Shown piece by piece: positions 33,476 through 46,911 of a stretch of 64,000 bases of DNA. The stretch's first letter is position 1. The number at the start of each line of letters is the position of its first letter. The notes under the pieces are model-generated. The model ran no database searches. It was not told the DNA's origin and saw only the letters and a program-made list of their open reading frames with translations. The DNA lies in assembly GCA_900095095.1 (NCBI GenBank), contig FMBT01000455.1, forward strand, positions 31,451-95,450, written 5' to 3'. The position numbers and the translations under genes are program-made. This DNA is from Fragilariopsis cylindrus CCMP1102 (taxonomy: Eukaryota > Bacillariophyta > Bacillariophyceae > Bacillariales > Bacillariaceae).

Positions 33476-36400
33476 TTACCATACACTACTACTTTCACCT
33501 ACTTTATTACGACGACACTTGTCATTATCTTGATGCATTGCCATATCTTCCACCCGTAGTGTACGTTTCAATAGATTTATAGTATCTTCTATTGGCATTA
33601 TTGGATCATCGTCATCGTCATCGTCATCGTCTATATCAAACGGATAAAATTCTATGATAATTTTTCCACCTATAATAGTAAATGCATTATCACTAAAACG
33701 ACCATGTGCCTGTGTTGTCAATACAACTAATAAGGCTACCGGTACTAAAGCTGTTACTTCAATTTGTATTATCGTCGGTATAAGAATTTTTGGATCATAA
33801 TATTCAATAGTTTCAAATTCAGTTTCAGTTCCAGATTTTTTGTCGCCATCATAATCAAGAACGTTGACATCTAAACCACTATCGCACCAGATTGTTGTAA
33901 TATCCTTTGGTGGTGAAAATAATAGAGGTGAATTATGAGATTCTAATTTACGACGACGACGACGACGACGTTGTTTTCCACGACTACTAGCATCAGCACT
34001 ACCACCACCACCAACACTGCCATCGCCGTCAGTAGCATATCGAAACACATCAATTGACATGAAATGAGTTGTACCATTAATGTTATTGGGACAATTTAAT
34101 TTTTTAAGTGACCCTGGTCCAGGTGGTAAATATATATCACTATTTGTTTCTTTTTGATAATAACTGTCGGTATGACCAGTTTCGATATTAATTACATTCA
34201 TTTCAACAACACCAGTAAAATTTCTTTCACCGGAATCATTTCGAATGTATCCAATCCCATTTGCACCACAGGTGGCAGATACATCACGAAATAATGAAGA
34301 ACGATAAAAGTAATGTAGTGGCTTCCATCGTCCACCAACAACCTGACCACCTTGAGGTAAGTTATGATTGCCATATTCTAAAGAACCCCAACCACCTGCA
34401 ATGATAAATGTAAATTCGAAAGGCACAACAACGGCAATAACATCAAGTTTGGAGGGAAACAACAACAACAGCATCAATAAGAGAAAAAAAAGCAACAACA
34501 AAAAAATCAAACAACAATAACGCGGAGCCAGCCAGTACGCACGTACCTGTCGGCCAAATTTCATTCAATTGCCATACTAAATGTCCTAATTCGTTTTTAG
34601 ATTTACGTTTCTCAATAATACTTTTTACCTGAAGTGCTTGTCCTATCATACAATGATATAATTGTTGTTGAAATTTTTTCTTGATCTGATTGCTGCCTTT
34701 AGTATTATTCTGATGATGTTGGAAGTATTCGTTTGGTTTATCAACAAAATATGCAAGTATAACGTTATCACTTCATACAGAACATTAAATATATATATAT
34801 GTAATACAAAAGGTCGGTCAACGATGAGAAAAAAAGGGAGATCCGTAGGAGGAAATGTGAATTCAAATATAATTCACTGCATATATTTATATCTCCCACA
34901 TATGTACGTGGTGGCAGAGCCGGTACATTTAAGTAAAACTTACCATGGATAATTTCTTTGTGCCATAGTATTGTTACCAACACATTTTTTATTATAGTCA
35001 TTATCATCAGTACATTGATCTGGTTTCGAGTTTGGTCCACCATGTAATGACCAATTCTCTCTCGATAATGTTGCACTCATTGATTCAAATGAACTCATTA
35101 CACCACCGACACCAAATTCACTAACAAATGTTGATGGGTAGGATATGCCCATTTTACTGTGTTCTTCTTGAATGTGATCAAGCTGTATAGGTAATTGTGG
35201 ATCAATTATTGGTTTCATATGATTATTACCATTCATTGCCGGGAAACCACCACCATGTATATATGGACCATGTACTTCTATTGTATGTCTACTACGATTA
35301 TAATTTGGTGTTATTAATGGTTCTTGTCGTTGATATTGTTGTTGTTGGTGTTGTTGTTGTTGTTGTCGACTACTACGGAATGGTCTGGATGTTAATTTAT
35401 CAACACCAGACGTCCAACCATTTCCTGGACAGGATGGCCATATAGAACGCGAATAGTCTTCTTCGGCAACAATACGCATCACAAATGTTGCATAAATACT
35501 TGTATTTGGATCATCCATATATACTTGACATTCATTACAACCATCATATATAATAATTGATGGATGTTCACTTAATAACCTAATATTGTGTCGTATTTCT
35601 AATTCTTGTGTTTTTTCTTCAGTAGGTTGATGTCCATTTTGTGCATACCTGTTTTAAAACAAGTTACAGTTGAATGGATGATTCCGAAGCGGATAAGAAA
35701 AAGGGGGGGGGGGGGAAAGAAAGGGAACCGATCCAGAGGAAGTGTAGTATGAGGAGGGTGAGGAATGATTCGAGAAGGAAAAGGACCGGAAGGGGTTGGA
35801 TCATAAAACAAAACAAAGTACCGGGAGGAGAATTTGAACCGAAAGGGGAAAACAAAGAAGGATATGGACGACGACGAAATAGGAAGGACGTTGAAGACGA
35901 CTCAAATCAAAAAAGGTTTGGGCCAAAGTAGTAGTTGTTTACTTACATTTGGTCTTGTATCACTAGTATACCATAGTCATCACAGATATCATACCATAGT
36001 TTTGGTAAAAATATACCACCACCCCAGACACGTAATGTATTCATATTGGCATATATTGCTGATTTAATTAGTTGTATATGTCCTCTTATCGTATACCGGC
36101 CTTCTAATATATCCATTGGTATCAAATTACCACCTCTAGACCATATTGGTATACCATTGATTCGATAATACATCCCATGGAATTCGGTACCTTGTTTGTT
36201 ATAGGAATTAGTAACATAATTTAGATCAGTATCGTTTCCTGTCACTAATGCAAAATGACGAAATCCTATTCGTCTTGTATCTTGTATTATCCCACCATTA
36301 TATGTTTTTGGATCGGCAGTAGTGTCAGGAATAAATCGAACATGGATATCATATAAATGTCTTTCAATAAGTATTAGTTCTTCTACCGACGACGGCCGTA

Positions 36401-38066
36401 TTATTTCGTCATAGTTCTCATCATCATCATCATCATCATCATTATCATCATACATTGCTGCTGCAGTTGCAGTTGCAGTGGTTGGACCCATTCCAGTTGG
36501 CCACCATAATTTTATATCCTTTGAATCAGCTACTAGTGATACTGTTACATTCATTTCAATTTCAGTACCACTACTATTACTTCCACTACTTACGTTATTA
36601 TCCCATTGAATTATTTTAGATATGACAGTTTGAGATCCCCACATCCCTTGTACCTCCAGACGTCCTTTCGCTTGAACTTGAACTGGTCTTATGTTTGTTA
36701 CTACTGGTGATGATAGTATAATTAAAAAATGGACTCGAATATTCACATCAAATCCATCATGCTCACCATCTATTAAAGATAGAATAGGATAATCACCACG
36801 ATACATGATTTGTGGTACAATCGCTGTAATGAATACAGCACTAGCAGTACCATCAGTACCAGTACCAGTACCAGCACCATCACCATCACCACCACCATCA
36901 CCACCAGTACCATCAGCACCACCATCACCAGTACCATCAGCAACTGATACAACAGAGTTTGTAGTAGTAGTATTACTTGATTTCAATTTCGAATCTTCTG
37001 ATTTCAATTCCAATCCAGTAGCAGAACTAGCAGAAACAGAAACTGAATTAGATGACGATACTAAATAGACAGATTTCGTGATACCAAATGTATATGTTTT
37101 TGAATTCGTATCCGACGTATGTGGACAATTACTATAGGGTGCCCAATCCCATCCACCACTACAGGCACTAAATCTACCATTTGTATTTAATATATTACTG
37201 TTATTGTTATTATTACCAGGATCAAAACGTACAGCTAATGTATTTAAAATACCAGCATTATTAAGAATGTTTTTTTGTTGTTGAGTAGTGGAATTATTTT
37301 TATTTGTAGAATTCGAACTCGCAGCTGAAGTAGTAGATGTAGAATAGGATAATGGATATATATAACGTAAAAATTGGTCGGTGGTGGTACCTAAATATTG
37401 ATTATTTAAATATATTTGACTTCCCATTCTAATTCCATCAAATACTAATAAATAACTTGTTGTTGTTGAAGACGTTGACGTTGACGTTGATGAATATGAA
37501 TCAGAATTGTTGTCGTTGTTGTCTTCATCTTCATCTTCATGATCAATTATGAGAGATGATATATCAAATTCAATACTATATTCCCATAGAAGATGTTGTT
37601 TATTACTTGCTGACGTTTCACTGTCACCTTCATCACTATTATTCATATCACAAAATGAGGTATTTTGAAATTGATTATTATAATATGGTTCATTGTACCA
37701 ATTATTAGAAATTAAATCTGATACTATATCACCAGGTACTGTTGCTGACATAACCTTGCTTATACTTTTACTATTACTTTTATTATCGTCGTCGTCGTTG
37801 CTGTCGTTGCTACTCACAAGTTGTAATGTCCATTTATTCTTTGAAGAAGTAGTAGTAGTAATAAATTCAGGATTATTATCTAAATATAAAATTGAATTAC
37901 CTTGAATAGGTCGATCACGTAAACTTCTTCTTGCAACAATATCAACAGCAGTAACAATATCAACAATAGCAACATCCATCAATAGTAGACCAAAATAACA
38001 ATAACATCCGATAATAATCGTAGTCCTACTAAATGTTATAGAACCACTACTCATAATCATAATCAT
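33476..38066 (-). CDS. beta-mannosidase-type glycoside hydrolase family 2 enzyme, four exons
   Basis: Exons 35947..38066, 34944..35648, 34547..34770 and 33476..34395 give 1,322 residues with all phases consistent; all introns are GT...AG. Motifs cross each junction: VIQDQM|YAQNGH, RNYPC|DN and NEIWPT(G)|GWGSLEYG. It is a GH2 exo-glycosidase expected to release beta-mannose from N-glycan fragments or mannans. The N-terminus has a hydrophobic signal or anchor (about 15-40). VPGDIVSDL and YNNQF belong to the sugar-binding domain; WSRGGNLIPMDI and NTLRVWGGGIFLP begin the barrel. The acid/base Glu is in DGCNEC (about 746) and the nucleophile Glu in VSEFG (about 884). The C-terminal part has a membrane-like stretch (VTALVPVALLVVL). 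Ser/Thr/Asn/Asp runs interrupt the first domain. Divergent from the MATE gene. Confidence 0.88.
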
Positions 38067-38641
38067 TTAACAGTTGCCTTTCTCTTCTATTTTGCTGTCT
38101 GTCTAACTTCGTAGCTATTCTCTTTTTTTTCTTTTTCTTCTTATGTCAGATCTTTCTTTGTTACATTACACATTGTTACTAATAGTGCCGTATTACATCA
38201 GATCTTTTTTCAAAATGATTGTTCTTGTGAAGAAAGAAGAAGAGATCAAGACGACGATGATTGATTTTTATGTATGTATGTATGTAATGTACATACTAAA
38301 CATATTTTTCATTCCATACAAGACATAGTTTCATATCTTTGTTGTTGTTTTTCTCGAAGCGGCGCACTATTCACTACCGATAATAAAGTAAAAAAAGATT
38401 GTCGCGAAAAGAAAAAAAAACGTGATGAATGCAAAAGATTTACTTTTTAATATTTTAGGCGAAACACGCACGAAAAATTCTCAAATCCTCCCTTTTCGCT
38501 CTTCGACAACAAACAACAACAACAACAACAACGGCGCTTCGACCACATAAAGTACACAAAACAAAACACTTAGCAACACATACAGCACTGGTACATACTA
38601 TTTAAAAAGAAATTCACCATCATCTATCTTCTATTGCAAAT
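38067..38641. promoter_or_regulatory. divergent promoter region of the glycosidase and MATE genes
   Basis: 575 bp between divergent starts. It contains TATG repeats at about 38270-38285 and a (CAA)n run at about 38509-38531. No gene and no assignable core element. Confidence 0.35.
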
Positions 38642-41584
38642 ATGAGTACCGATATCGATACCTATAATAATAATGATAATGATATGTCATGCACGATCAA
38701 GGATTTCATTTACTATGATATAAATGGAAATGTTGTGGAAGGGACAAAATCAAAACTTTTTCCGCCGTCCACATCATCGTCATCGTCATCGTTGTATGAT
38801 ACAAATAATGAAAACGAAGAAGATTCAGATTCAGACTACACGTGTATATTTGATACAGCAAATTGTCATCCATCCAGTTTACCACATGAGTGTTGTACGT
38901 ATAATAAAGCATCCATTATTGAACAAACTAATAGTTGGTCCACACAATATATGATAGTATGTGTATTAATACCAATATTATATATAAAAACTTCTATTAA
39001 AGAAAAAGAGAAGAAAAAGTCTGACAATGGAAGTACTGAGAATGACGAGAATGAAGCCGACGATGAAGACAAAGAAATGATTGATGACAGTAAAGTTCCA
39101 TGGTATATAGCAAACATACCAAAATCCAATAAATTACCAATACTACGTTCTTTGATGATCTGGATCTGGTCCAAAGGTTTTTTATCATTTATGATGTTAA
39201 CAGTACCAGCATCCATCGCATTACGAAATTCTTATCAAACCAATTTGAGTGTCTCACATAGAAATTTAATGATTGCAGCCGATGCATTTATGATACCCTA
39301 TCAAACAATATTTAATTTTATTGAAGATATTATATTAGGTACGTTATACGTTACATTACGTGGCAGAGTAATAAGAGACGTAATAATAAGACGTAGTAAG
39401 ACTTTTCGGATTTCAATTCATTGCGTTGAAGTACAGTACAGTAGAAAGGGATTTCTTTATGTAGATCGAGGGAGAAGTAAACTAACTCGTCACGAAGGCC
39501 AGCAAGCAATAAAGGAGTGGAATGCAATGCAAAAACCCCACTCTTATCTCTAAGAAATTGTACTATCTTATATCTGTCGTCATCTTGATATTCCTCCTCC
39601 TCTCTTTTGTTTTTGGCCCTCTTACCCCCCCCCCCCCCCCGCTCCCTCCCCCTACTTCTGCATTCCTTTTTTCATCTGCGTCTTTATAATTTTTGCTTAC
39701 AACTATACCATACTACTTTGTTTCTACTGTACTGTATATGTATGTTTAGTACAAATTGGTTATGCATTAGGACGGAATGATAAAATCAAAACAAATCAAT
39801 TAATACATACTGGTATTGCTGGTAGTATTGTTACAGGAATAATTGCTGGTGCCATTGGTACAGTACTTGGTGTGTTACCAACTATATTTCAATCATTAAC
39901 CAATCCTGGTCGAAGTCATGATCAAGTACTGTATCAAGGATGTGAATTTTTTGAAAACGATATATCAGAATCAGAATCATCAAAAACAGCAACAGCACAT
40001 GCTGCTGTATTACCATATTGGATGATGAAATCATGGTCCATGATATTTCAACAAATTGGTATGGTAATGAGTGGTTTCTATTTTGGTAGTAAAGCAACAA
40101 TGGTACGTACGTATACATGCAAAGAATTAAATCGTTCTTAGTCGTGAAGGTCCTCGTCTCGTCTCGACCGAATAATATACTTATCTCTTTCCTCTTCGCT
40201 TCCTTTTCGATTCTTTCCTACTTTCTTTCCTTTCGCGTCATAGGAAATTGGTTGGATAATGACAATATCATTAAGTCTTAATTTATATATATGGTTTACA
40301 TATGTTGAAACATCATCAAATCCATTAACATTAATTGGTATAGCTGATTACGTATATGATTTAACTATACCATTATTAACAATTCTTTATTTAGTAACAC
40401 CATTGGGATCTCAAATTTGTAATAGGACTGGTGTATATTTATCATTTACAAAATTATTATCAATATTTTTACAATTTAAACCGTCTAATAAAACTGCATC
40501 AGTATCTGCTTCATTGAAGTCCACCAGCGTCAATGAAACAACAAAACTGATCAAAGACGTTGATGACACGAAGAGGAAGAAGAAAGACAACGAAGAATCA
40601 ACATCAACTTCATCGTCGTCAACAATAGATTTATTATTAGATGGATTAAAAGTTATGTTTATGGATGTTGCTATACAAGGATGTGTATCATTTACATTAT
40701 ATGTGGCATTATTAGAAGATAGTGCTGTTGCATATCAAATTAGTGCACTCCAATCGGCATTGCCAGCATATGGGTATGGATACGCGTTAGGTATATCAAT
40801 GATGTTTAAATTAATTGGATCCACATTATTAGCACAAAGTAAGTATCTAAAATTTGTACAATTTGCAACACTATGTGTTCTATGTGTCTTATTATTAATA
40901 CCAGGAATTGTGATTTCTGTGGTACAGGATCGACATGAAATTGCTTTGATATATGGTAGTAATGCATGCGTCTATGCATCTAATAAACAATGTGTAAATT
41001 TCTTTATTGAAATTTTTGGTATTAATGGTGACGGTATTAGTAGTGATGGTGGCGATGGTGTTGGTGATAGTGGCGATAGAGGTAATTATACATTACAATA
41101 TACAATGACTGCATTAGCAGTTGGTAGTATAATTGATTCTATATCATTAGTACTACGTTCAATATTACTATCTTTACTGGATTTTAATTTTTTAGTCAAA
41201 AGTACTATTTGTGCTGTGATATTTGCATACATCCCTGCTATGTATGTGGCAACATATGGTGCTGGCGTGTATTATGATGAATTTCAACGAACAGCATTTG
41301 CATGGTATATTGCAATGAATATACCACAATTATTTCTAATAGTTGCATTCTTAATACGATTATACTACAATCTTAAACGTTTATTAAATGATGATGATGG
41401 ACCATGGATGATAGAAATGGACGCAGTAGATGATGATGATGATGATGGCAACAGAAGTTCCAGTGACGCTTTAACTTTGGATCGTACAAGTACTACTGCT
41501 ACTAAAGAAAAAGAACGAAGTTACAGAAGTGAATTGACACCACTGCTTCTTTCACAACGTAGACGAAGTAGTACTTCTGCGTAA
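38642..41584 (+). CDS. MATE-type multidrug/toxin extrusion transporter, three exons
   Basis: Exons 38642..39338, 39750..40102 and 40244..41584 give 796 residues with consistent phases; introns are GTACGT...TAG. Motif continuity FIEDIIL|VQIGYALGRND and SKATM|EIGWIM supports both joins. The N-terminus is acidic and Cys-bearing with one hydrophobic segment (about 100-117). The MATE core starts near SKGFLSFMMLTVPASIA, with QIGYALGRND as the usual G.ALG(R/Q) signature between helices, and the second half opens at FMDVAIQGCVSFTLYVALLEDSAVAYQ. Two bundles of about six helices fit the family; a Ser/Lys loop separates them. MATE proteins export cationic or organic compounds using H+ or Na+ gradients; the substrate is unknown. 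Intron 1 contains a 16-base C run. Confidence 0.75.
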
Positions 41585-43521
41585 TACTATAGTATTGTAT
41601 TACTGTAGGAAAGTGGTGATTGTGATCATACGAAATACTAAACATCCACACCAACTGGTAGGGAGGCAGTGAATGAATTGAAAGCAACAACATTAATGTA
41701 CACACATAATTTTCTTTAGATAGGTTTACATTGTAGTCCATAGGAATGTAGTTCAGAAAAGTTAGTGAAAAAAATGCTTTTTGATTGTGTTGGAGCTGAA
41801 TTTGTGAGCGAACGGTATGTTTACAGTCGTGCGCGCACTAGTTTTGCCGTATACTGTAATAACGCGTGTTAAAATACTCCCAACATGCTGGTCTCTGAAT
41901 CACTACTTTCTCTCCCAGATGCAAAAAACAAAAAAGACTACTAGTAGAAGAAAAACTACAGGGTAAACAATGATATAGCCCTACAACAAGCAACACCAAG
42001 CAACACCAGAGACCCCCCCCCCCCCTTTTAGGTACGCAACAGAACCCTAGATTATTTGCAACATGGCATGAAACAACAACAAGGTATAATGGATGAAACA
42101 AGGTTATAAGCAAGTTGCCTTAAGAATCAAACAAGAGGGAGGGCAACACAGCACTAGAAGATTGGCAACAAATAGAGCACAATGAACTTCACACCATACT
42201 ACTATAAGATATGAGGACACTCAAGGAGCTGAAACCTACTAGACCCCAATGGACACTCAGACCTCTGTATACATAGCATTACTACTAGAGTATATTATCA
42301 GCTGAGTCTCCATTCAAAAGAAATGTAAAAGCATCTGGCTGGAAATCATCAATATCTTAAAGGCTAAGTGATGATTATATATTAACAAGGTGGGTAAATA
42401 ACAGAGCACATGATGGAACAAAAGGAACACATAATAGCAAGATGAGAGAAAGAAAAACAAGAAGATGAACTACAAGGAAAGTAAGTAGAAGAGCACATGG
42501 ACGGAACAAAAACAAAAACAAAATGCACTTAGTACAAAACAACAACAAGGTGAATAGAGCATGAGACAAATGCTGACAACCTTCCCTGGTGGTTGATTAT
42601 CATTTGATCAAGGTTAATCTGGCTCAAGTAATTGTTTTGATGCATATTCTGAAGTGGCATTTAATTCTGAAACTCTAGAAAAAGTTTGAGATAAGGAGCT
42701 AAATGAAAAACACACTAGTAATAATTACTTGGAATTGCATCTTTTGCAATGCAATTAGATGACACTTTTTTAAAACGACCTTGATATCTGAGGTCCATTT
42801 GCACCTAAGCCTCCATGCTCAACACACAACAGATGACCCCCTATATGTAAATTGAGTAGACTTCCGTATGTCTACAACTTCAACCATCCCAATTTGTCAA
42901 TTTTTTATCATCTCAAACCTCCATTCAAATTTCAAACAAAATTGCTGCAAACAATATGCTTTGCTTATACAGCACAGGGCAGGGCAGGAACAAATTACCT
43001 TTTTTCTTTTTTTAGATTAGCAAGTTCTATTATTTTGCAAGACTCAATATTATTATACTGAATCTTGGTGGCTGTTGGCCATCCATTATTAATTAACATG
43101 TATTAGACCGCGTAAAATAAACGCTCGGTTGAATAGGACGGTTAAAATAGTTAGTGATTTATAAAATTTGAATTTTGAATCAAACAAAAATACCGTTGCT
43201 TTTTTTCCCCTTAACCTAAAAAAAATAATTTTATCTATTTTTATTTTATACTTTATGTCGACGTCTCATTATTCGCAACATACTTTTATGCTTGTTTCCT
43301 AACCACGCGACAGAAATAATACGTACCTTAATAACAATTGTGTACATAATAAAGCAAAAAGTTCAACAAAGGTATATAATAGCAGGAGCAGCAAGGAAGC
43401 AGCGATATAGCACAGTCCTCCTCCCCCAAACGAAAACAAAACAGAAAAAGGTATCAGCTTAATCGCCAATAACAGCAACAACTATAGCTAAGTACCTATC
43501 TCATATTTACTTGTTTGCACC
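41585..43521. other. 1.9-kb gene-poor region, probably transposon-derived
   Basis: No intact gene. 41867-43080 has a base composition and word use (AACAACAAGG, GAGCACATG) unlike the neighbouring AT-rich spacers and similar to 22-24 kb. A 13-base C run lies at 42013-42025. At 43093-43121 TTAA is followed by CATGTATTAGACCGCGTAAAATAAACGC, which shares 13 bases (GTAAAATAAACGC) with the PiggyBac-like end at 22.98 kb. These look like old mobile-element remains. The right end is the glycosyltransferase promoter. Confidence 0.4.
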
Positions 43522-45780
43522 ATGATGAATATGAATATGAAAATCTTTCTATTATATTTATTTCTGATACTATCATCATTATATCAAATTAAAAATAGTA
43601 CATTAATAAATTGGGGAGTTGGAGTTGTAACAGTTGAAGAAGATAAGCAAGTAGAGCAAAGCAATAATGCACAAAGCAATATCAACAACGATGACAGCAT
43701 CCCATTGTCATCTTCATCTGCGACGACGACGATGATGGCTCCAATAAGAACGGCGTCTGCATCTTCTCCGACAAAAAATGGGAACATGACGACAACGTCG
43801 ATTAGAACGGAAACGAAAGTTCCAGTCACCGATGTACCAGCAACAACAACACTAACGACTCCTACCATCGATAATGAAAATGACAACAATGACAATACCA
43901 ATACTAATACTATCAAACGTGGTATCTTCCTGATAAGTATGGGTAAAAAGGCAGCCAAGACTACATTAGTCGAACGTTTTATCTGGTCGGCACGTAATAT
44001 TGGTAATTATACGGATTATATTATCTTAGTCACCGATGCAAATGAACAACGGTATGAATATACTGAATATACTGAATATACTGAATCTGATTTATTATTA
44101 CTACCTAATAACTCAACAGCAACAACAGCAATGAATACGAACAACAATGATGCAACAGCAACCAATACTAACAATAATAATAATAATAATAATAATTTAA
44201 GGAAGAATGATCCAAACATTATAATATTTTACACTCAAGATAAATCAATTACCACCACCATGAAACATAAAAAATTTAAATCCACGACCATGAATTCAAA
44301 AGTATATAAAACCTATATTTATGATTATTTAAAATTAGATGATCGGTTACAGGATATTGAATTACTGTATTATTTAGATATTGATATCATCGTTGGTAAT
44401 CCATTACTACCATTATTTCAAGAATATGAAACTCTCTATCAAATAATACATAATACACAACATAATACACAACATAATGAAGAAGAAGAAGAAGTACAAG
44501 TTATAACTACAAATACAACTACGGGTACAACAACAAAAGAAACAACAACAGCAAAAAGAAAGCTTACTACTGCTAGTAGAACAGCAAAAATATACTTCTT
44601 TGAAGGGAATGGTAGTCAAGAAATACAAGGTGGACAATTTATATTACGTGTACAACCATCCTCAAAATCTAAATCAAAATCAAGTAATACTAATCCTAAC
44701 ACTACTACAACTACAACTATTGCTAACAACAACAACAATAATAATTTTATATCATCGGAAATATGTCTGGAAAGATGGAGAATATTAATGCAACAAAATA
44801 GAACAGAACGATTATTAAAAGGTAAGTAAAGAGACTCACACTCAACTCAACTCAACCTGATATATAATATAAAATAAAATCGAGATTTATGCTATCAGTG
44901 CAGTGCTGCCTGGTCTGTCTACTTTACAGTACAACATTACGGTGGTATGATATGATATGATGTCTGTATGTATGCGTTGCGATTTGATTGATGATGTCTG
45001 CTCTACGTCAACGACTGACTGATACCAAGAATTATGATCTTGAAGCAAATAGTTTGATACGCGATAGATTTAAAAATTGTTCTCTATCGCGTGTATGTGA
45101 ATCGTTAAAACTGAATTGTTCAGTTTTTGTTACTTTCTTTGTTGTGTTGTTATATGTAACTCGCTACAGTCTAACTTCTATCATCTTCCATTCGATTCAT
45201 CGTCCATTCATTCGATTCATTATACATTGCAGATCAAGTATCATTAACAATGATGTTACAGGAACAACGTCAACGTCAAGAAAAACTTGAAAGTCGTAAT
45301 ACCAGCAGTAGTAGTAGTAGTAGTGACACTGATACTGGAAAAGATGTAAATGGTAAACGTAAACGTCGTAGAGGGAATAAAAATCCAAAGATTGAATGTG
45401 AAATCATTCTAATGAAACAAAATACCAAGTATATCCAATTTCCAGAAACTATTAATATCACAAAACGATATGATGAAATTATGATACAACAGCAACAGCA
45501 ACAAATAGAACGAATCGATGGTAGTAACGAACAACAACAACAACAACGTCATGAATATGCAACATTAGTTCATTTTAGAAATTCAGCCAATGTCATGCGT
45601 GATGTGGATGAGAAACAATTACAATATTATATCAAGGATATATTACGATTTGATATTAGTACAAATAATACTAACAATACGAATAACAATAACAGTACTA
45701 CCAATAATAATGCAAATAATAACAACGATGATGGTGATGATCCGTATGGATTTTCAAATAAAATGTTATTCAACCGTTAA
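43522..45780 (+). CDS. type II membrane glycosyltransferase, GT8-like, two exons
   Basis: Exons 43522..44821 and 45233..45780 (615 residues); the intron is GTAAGT...GCAG and the join restores LLK|DQVSLTMML. A signal anchor (MKIFLLYLFLILSSLYQI) suggests a Golgi type II protein. After a Ser/Thr/Asn stem, the catalytic region has KRGIFLISMG, VERFIWSARNIGNYTDYIILV, YIYDYLKL and the DxD-type metal/nucleotide site LLYYLDIDIIVGNPL near residue 285. IQGGQFILR and, after the intron, KDQVSL correspond to the distal GT8-type pattern where a line of Gly and a (D)Q loop follow the DxD. TLVHFRNSANVMRDVDEKQL is near the end. Long Asn/Thr/Gln runs sit between motifs. The sugar donor is unknown; protein or wall glycosylation is likely. 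Confidence 0.7.
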
Positions 45781-46567
45781 TTATAATAGAATTTATAATA
45801 TAGAATATAGAATACAATAAATATTTACTACTCTTTCTTAAAATTCATTCCGTCCTTCCTTTGGCCTATTTTTTGTTGTTATTGTTAATCATCTTGTTTT
45901 TTTTTCATCTTCCCTTTTGATTTCTTTGTGTACTCTTTTTTAGGAGGTGATGATGTTGGTGGTAGATAGATCTTTACTGCAGTAGTATTTTTCGATAAGT
46001 TTTAGCTAAATGGATTTTTGAAGCTTGAGTCGAGTGCCCCAGTAAAAGATGAGATCAGTCCCAGGAGAGCGTGACTAAAATATGCGTCAAACCCTATTCT
46101 TTAAGGTTTAAATTGATATATAACTTCATTGGGCTTCCGCGCATTTGAAATATAAAAAAATTTGCGAATTTCGAGTGAACAGTATTTAAAATAAAATAAA
46201 ATTGGGGGAAAAGGTGTTTTCGAAACGACTCACCCTGTATCCGCTCTGTCTCGAATCGACTAAAAAATAGAACGCTTATCAGCAATCCCCCAAATTGCTT
46301 CCAGAAGTCATCAAATAAAACATGCGATCTAATAGGGCCTGTTCTTCGTTTTACGTTATACAGTACAGTGTACAGAAGATACTTCAACAATTTATTACCA
46401 CAGCCATGTAACACAAATGAATGTTCGATATCATAAAATATGAAGTATATTTTCGTTCATGTTTCACAGTAATAATAGTATTTTACTACACTACACGTAA
46501 CCAGCAAATATAATAGAAGCAGTCAAAAAGCATATCGATAAGAACGAGAACGAGAACGAGAACGAGA
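45781..46567. other. intergenic spacer
   Basis: AT-rich at first, then a stretch around 46010-46280 with locally different composition (CGAGTGCCCCAG, CACCCTGTATCCGC) that could be mobile-element debris. A run of GAACGA units (46539-46566) leads directly into the ATG of the Gln-rich gene. No gene is seen. Confidence 0.4.
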
Positions 46568-46879
46568 ATGACGAATAATAATATTGATGATGACGACGAT
46601 GATTATACCGCAGAGCCAAATGACGAAGCCCAACAACCGACGAAGAAGAGAGTAAAGAAAGGTGAAAAGAAAAAGAAGGAGGAAACAGAACAGCAGGATG
46701 ATTACGATGAAAAAGAACAGAATAGAATAACAACAGAACAAGCAGCTTCAACAACAACAATACAAACACAACAAATAATTCAACATGCTCATCAACAACA
46801 ACAACAACAACAACAACAAATGAACATTATGGCATTGCAACAACGTCAACAACTTGATCTTCAGACTATGCATCAGCAG

Positions 46880-46911
<32 letters not shown>

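Noticed and set aside
34443-34649. Separate small gene starting MIGQALQVKSII
   Set aside because: It is exon 3 of the glycosidase; the family motif NEIWPTGGWGSLEYG is formed only after splicing to 34395.
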